Shown piece by piece: positions 59,866-64,000 of a stretch of 64,000 nt of DNA. The position numbers and the translations under genes are program-made. Positions within the stretch are counted from its first letter, which is position 1, and each line of letters begins with the position of its first letter. The DNA is from Ananas comosus (Eukaryota > Streptophyta > Magnoliopsida > Poales > Bromeliaceae). The stretch lies in assembly GCF_001540865.1 (NCBI RefSeq), contig NC_033633.1, forward strand, positions 7,781,691 through 7,845,690. Reading direction: 5' to 3'. The notes beneath the pieces are model-generated. The model saw only the letters and a program-made list of their open reading frames with translations. It was not told the DNA's origin and did not search any database.

Positions 59866-62351
59866 TGTAAGGAAGTGAATTTTCGAAACTCGAGGATTAG
59901 ATTTCGACCAGAATTGACTAGTTGTCGAGTGCATAGGCTTCGGAAAGTCCGAAGGCGATTATAATGCATAAAGTGCATTAAAGAAGGGTCCGCGGGAGCA
60001 CCAGTGCAAAATCTGCACTGGAGCAGAAATGCTCTCGGGGACCGGTCTCCGGTAGGGAGGGACCGGTTCCATCAGGCTGGGTTGCGGAGGTCTCTGATGA
60101 GACCGGTCCCTGCAGGAACAGGCTCTCTGGCCAAGGGCTCTCGACGTGAGAGCCCTGAATCGGTTTAAACCGATTCAGAGCGATCCGGTTGCAAGCCCTT
60201 GGCCAGGGACGGGTANGCTCTCGGGAACCGGTCTCTCGGACAAGGACCGGTCTCCCGGGGACCGGTCTCTCAGGCAAGGACCGGTTCCCGAACGCGAAAA
60301 TCCCTCTGCTCGAAATGGCAGCCTACGGGGACCGGTCTTCCCGAGCTGGGACCGGTCCCTCACTGCGAAAATGCCCAGAGAGGGCTAGTTCAGATTATGA
60401 AAAATTGAGGGGGCTAGCTGCAAAATGGCCTTTATTAGAGGTGGGGGACCCCTCTCTCTCCCTCTCAGCTGCTTTCTCTCTCTCTCTTACCCCTTTTCTC
60501 TCTCTCTCTAGGAAAGAAAAGAAAAGAAAGTGAAGAAGGAGAAGAAGAAGAGGAAGGAGAAGAAGAAGAGAAAGAAGGAGAAAGAGAAAGAGAAGGCTAA
60601 GAAGAAGAAGAAGAAGATATCTTCTTCTCTCCCTCTCCCTCAAGCTTGAGGAAACCTTGTGTAGGGGTAAGCTCTAAACTCCTTTAATGGTGTTTTTAGG
60701 GTTTTGGAGTTTTATTGCTTAGAATTGGTTCAAATGGAACCTATTAGGGATAAATAGAAGGTCCGAGCTCGAAATCGAAGCTCGCACCGCGGATTTCTCC
60801 GTTGTTGAGACCTAGGGCTTAGAATTGGGATTTTGGCAAATCGAGGGTTTTGATCTAATTAGTTGGGTCGCTAACCTAATTGCTAGGTCCCGGAACGCGT
60901 CGACGAAGTCGGTTTCTCGATCCGACGAGCGGGTGCGGAGAGATCGCCGAATCGGGTACTCGAGGGCTCGCTTCGCCCCGAGGAGTTGAAGCGGCGTACA
61001 AGAACCCCAACGTCGAGTTTTCTACCATCGCAGCATCGCCAAGAGGTGGGTGGTGTCCATCCCGAAGCAATCGGGCTCCCTCCTATGTCTTAGTATATTT
61101 CGACCCTGCATCTTGTATTATTGCATTATAGGATTATTATGTATTGCCTTTCCTTATGCCTTTCTTGATGATATCGTAGCGTGCATTGGATATTTGATAT
61201 ATTGGATTGATAAGGATTGGGTCGAGATTGTGAATCCTATAATGTAGAGAAAATGATGAACTATGAACGAGTGGCATCTAGTCGATAGTAAACAAATAAA
61301 CGAGTGGCATTTGGTTGATAATAAGCAAAAGAACAATGATATCTGTGAGTCGTGGTGTATCGTAGTGTATATGAAACCTATGGACTATATGATGATTGTG
61401 ACCCTAGAGGACAGGGTATCCTCAAGCTTAGAGGATTGGATCATGCTCACGGTCTGTTTAAATCTTGTGATGGAAGCCCCACACAAGTAGTGCGCTCCGG
61501 ATGTTGGTCACGCCAGGGATTGCCTATATGGCCCCGCCAGACGGTCTCGGGTCCGTAGTGTGAGTTGATTCTCCCTACGTGTCGAGATGGCTAGTGAGCT
61601 GTAGGCGAGCCTTCGGGTAAGCCATGAGATTAATGGACAAGTAAATGAGGTTAATGAACGAGTGAATAGCTTCACCTTTGGACATGATAATGGGTTAGTT
61701 GTTTATCCATTTCCTTGTACATGCATTCATATATTATGATTGGGCATAGTAGCGTAGCTTCATTTCCGTCATTTACAGCTTTCCCTATCTATCTATCCAT
61801 CTATTGGTATATCTACTCGTGCCCGCTTGGACCTAGTGGGGAGATCGGCGGAGTCGGCGGCCGAACCCACTGGGAACTAAGGAAGTTAGTTCTCACCCCC
61901 ATTTTATCACAGGTTCCAGTTCGGGTGTCCCCGGTGAGCGTGAGGACCGCGGTAAGGGCCCGGCGTTTTAGTGGCATTAGCTACCTCCCTTTTTGCACTA
62001 GCCGTCACCCTTTTATATTTGAGAGTAGATGATGTATAGGGTGAGGTTCGAGTGATTGTATGTATATTTTGGAAGAATGTAAAAGATGTAATTGAATGTA
62101 TTGAGCCAAATGGATGTAATAGATAGCTCTTCTCTCTTTATGTACTTGTATATGTTCTATACTTGTATCTTGCTCTTGTTTGTCGCACTGGTGGTGCTTC
62201 TTGATCGTGTATTTATGAATTGAATTCCTGGGTAAATTCTTATACATGATCTGTTGGTTGCCTTGGGCGGACAGGGGAGGTCCTGTCCGTTCGGCGTCTG
62301 TTCGACGCGCCCGGGGCCAGACCAAATTGGTAGCGGACTCGGGGCGTGACA
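59866..62351 (+). mobile_element. solo LTR, family 2-related (plus orientation)
   Basis: 2486 bp, TGTAAGGAAGTGAATTTTC … CTCGGGGCGTGACA, with perfect 5-bp duplications tagac (59861-59865 and 62352-62356). The U3 has about nine ACCGGT palindromes (60037-60360), two adjacent longer palindromes (60135-60178) and an N at 60216. A CT-rich leader at 60450-60640, the hairpin at 61872-61894 and the terminal cggacagg/cctgtccg stem at 62268-62289 follow. Confidence 0.9.
61872..61894 (+). promoter_or_regulatory. conserved LTR RNA hairpin (plus-strand solo LTR)
   Basis: GGGAACTA-AGGAAGT-TAGTTCTC: 8-bp stem with one G-U pair, on the sense strand as in the other families. Followed by caccccc. Confidence 0.6.
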
Positions 62352-62473
62352 TAGACGATAAGATTTTTTTGTTTTTGAATTATTATTAATAAAATTACAT
62401 AGTATAGTTAGTTTAAAATTTAATTTTGCTTGGTTAGAGCTGTTGCGAAATTTTGTGAACCTAGTTGAGTATT

Positions 62474-62636
62474 TGTCACGCCCCGGCACCACCACTTTGG
62501 TCGGGTCGGGCACGTACACAGGCTGCCGAACGAATAGAATTTTTCCTATCCGCCGAAGGCGTAAACAAAACAAGTACATTGAATTTCACACAGAAAAAAC
62601 AACGTAATACAGTTCTGCACAAGGGCGTATCTATAG
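62474..62636 (-). mobile_element. LTR 3'-end fragment (minus orientation)
   Basis: TGTCACGCCCCGGCACC start and a tgccgaacgaatagaat module like the other LTR ends. It is cut after about 160 bp by the next LTR. Confidence 0.6.
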
Positions 62637-63399
62637 TGTACTGAATTCCAGTATACTTCCCCGAACTTTAGCTAAACTCGGCATAGTATGGAGAAAATGG
62701 TGTGTGAGACTATTGGAGGAAGTTTAGAATCAAAAGTTGTGAGTTGAGTGAAAATTTCATTGAATAAGAAGGGTTAAGTTGCAATTGTATTGGGGCTTAA
62801 GGATAAGACCTATCTCACCTACTCTCTCTTTTGTCATCTACCCATACAAGAGAAAAAAAAAAGAACCCATCTTTCTCTCTAAACCCTTTTCCCTTACTCT
62901 CTAACACCTCTCACTTGGTGGTGAAGAAAGCTCTCGAATGGTGGATCAAGCTTGGAGAGCAAGGTGGCCAAGGTGAGATTTCATGATTTGAGTTAGGGTT
63001 TGAATTAAATCCTTTATATTTGATGTATTGTTGATCCCTAGATGATTCTAAACTAGTTTAATTGAAAAAACGATTCACTATGCTTTTTGGATGTTCTTGA
63101 GGTTCATGAAACCTAGGGGTTGGATTTGGGGCTTTTGTTCCTAAGAGATTTGGAACTAAATTGATCTCATAAATCTCTTATTGAAGGGTAGTTCAGGACA
63201 ACTTTGATTTGGATTATGACGAAGTTACGACGTTCAATTGGGAGATTTTGCCAAATTTCATTCGATAGGCTTGGATCGAGCCGAATTGGCGTTGGAAATC
63301 AAATTGCTTGAAAATCCTAACAATTGGCAATTAACCGAGGTGGGTGGTGCTCTCCGAAATAGTTGGATTTCTTCCTATATCTATGTTGCCATTTTGGTA

Positions 63400-63459
<60 letters not shown>

Positions 63460-64000
63460 ATTCTATGCATATAGGGCTATTAGCCTATTATTGTGTTTGA
63501 GCTTTCAATTTTCCTTGCATGCTTCCTAAAATAGGGTTGGACAAATTGGATTGAGAACTCGATACTTGGACGCATGAGGATTGGGTTGTTGGACATTGGA
63601 AACCTTATAAATGCAATGAACTAGAATGTGAACTTAGACAATATTGTGGAACATTAGTGACATGAACTTGGTGGCATCTTGACTAGTTGTTTGGACATAG
63701 GAAACAAAGTAAAATATTAGATGTCATTGCGAGTCTAAACATGAACCTAGTGATGGAAATATGGATTGGGTATCCTATTGTGCAAGCAGATAACATGAAC
63801 ATTGTGTGTCATGATTGTACAAGTTAGTTGTTGCCATAGTTGCATAGGATTTGAGATAAGCATGCGAAGGATTAAAATAGATCCTCTGGACCATGCTAAG
63901 GATTGGTAGATTCCCGTATGTTGTTACCCTGGTTAATAGGGTGTCCTCGAGATGAGAGGACTGGATCATACTCACATTGTCTGTTTGGCTTGTTGGTGGT
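62637..64000 (+). mobile_element. LTR, 5' part (plus orientation), runs off the window
   Basis: Starts TGTACTGAATTCCAG, like the family 3 start TGTACTG. A CT-rich leader (62820-62910), then a body resembling 61380-61450 (gtgtcctcgagatgagag near 63939). Contains (TA)n at 63403-63455. Confidence 0.55.

Overview
This window is nuclear DNA of a flowering plant. The evidence is a Ty3/gypsy chromovirus-like element primed by the plant initiator-Met tRNA site TGGTATCAGAGC, several Mutator-, Tourist- and hAT-type elements with correct target-site duplications, TTTAGGG telomere-type repeats, and two intron-rich host genes whose introns are filled with LTRs. A monocot seems likely, but I cannot name the species. 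Most of the window is repeats.

Layout. 1-18.6 kb: the 3' part of an unidentified plus-strand gene (exons proposed at 1541-1657, 8728-8779, 8982-9088, 17435-17603, 18014-18555). Its introns hold a 3 kb solo LTR (3820-6792), a truncated LTR beginning exactly at an exon edge (9090), a 487 bp MULE-type element and a 2.4 kb LTR interrupted by a 2.25 kb Tourist-like element. 18.6-24 kb: intergenic, with an AT-rich Tourist-like element at 22163-23137. 24.1-39.5 kb: a nested retrotransposon cluster. A minus-strand gypsy element has its 3' LTR at 24135-26696, polypurine tract, a broken gag-pol (26766-31131), primer site and the start of a right LTR. That LTR is split by another LTR, which contains a foreign block bounded by Ns. 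A second complete LTR lies at 36963-39521. 41.1-45.8 kb: a 4.6 kb MULE-like element carrying a telomere-like minisatellite and an array of palindromes. 47.4-57.1 kb: the catalytic 3' part of a minus-strand PP2C phosphatase gene, its last upstream intron swollen to 8.9 kb by LTRs, a MULE and a hAT element. 59.9-62.4 kb: a solo LTR with perfect TSDs. The window ends inside another LTR.

Across the LTR families two things recur. One is a small RNA hairpin in the R/U5 part, with compensatory base changes and a G-U pair that only works in the sense transcript. The other is an array of GC-rich palindromes upstream of the TATA region (TGTACCGGTACA in one family, GGGACCGGTCCC in another, a GGGCGCCC-type motif in a third). 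Separately, three different MULE-type elements share one palindromic interior motif (GGTGAAnnnTTCACC core). These are the most interesting signals here.

Assembly caveats: single Ns at 30074, 32397, 45325 and 60216 and an 80-N gap at 34455-34534. Two of the single Ns sit exactly between duplicated sequences, so some apparent duplications are likely scaffolding artefacts.
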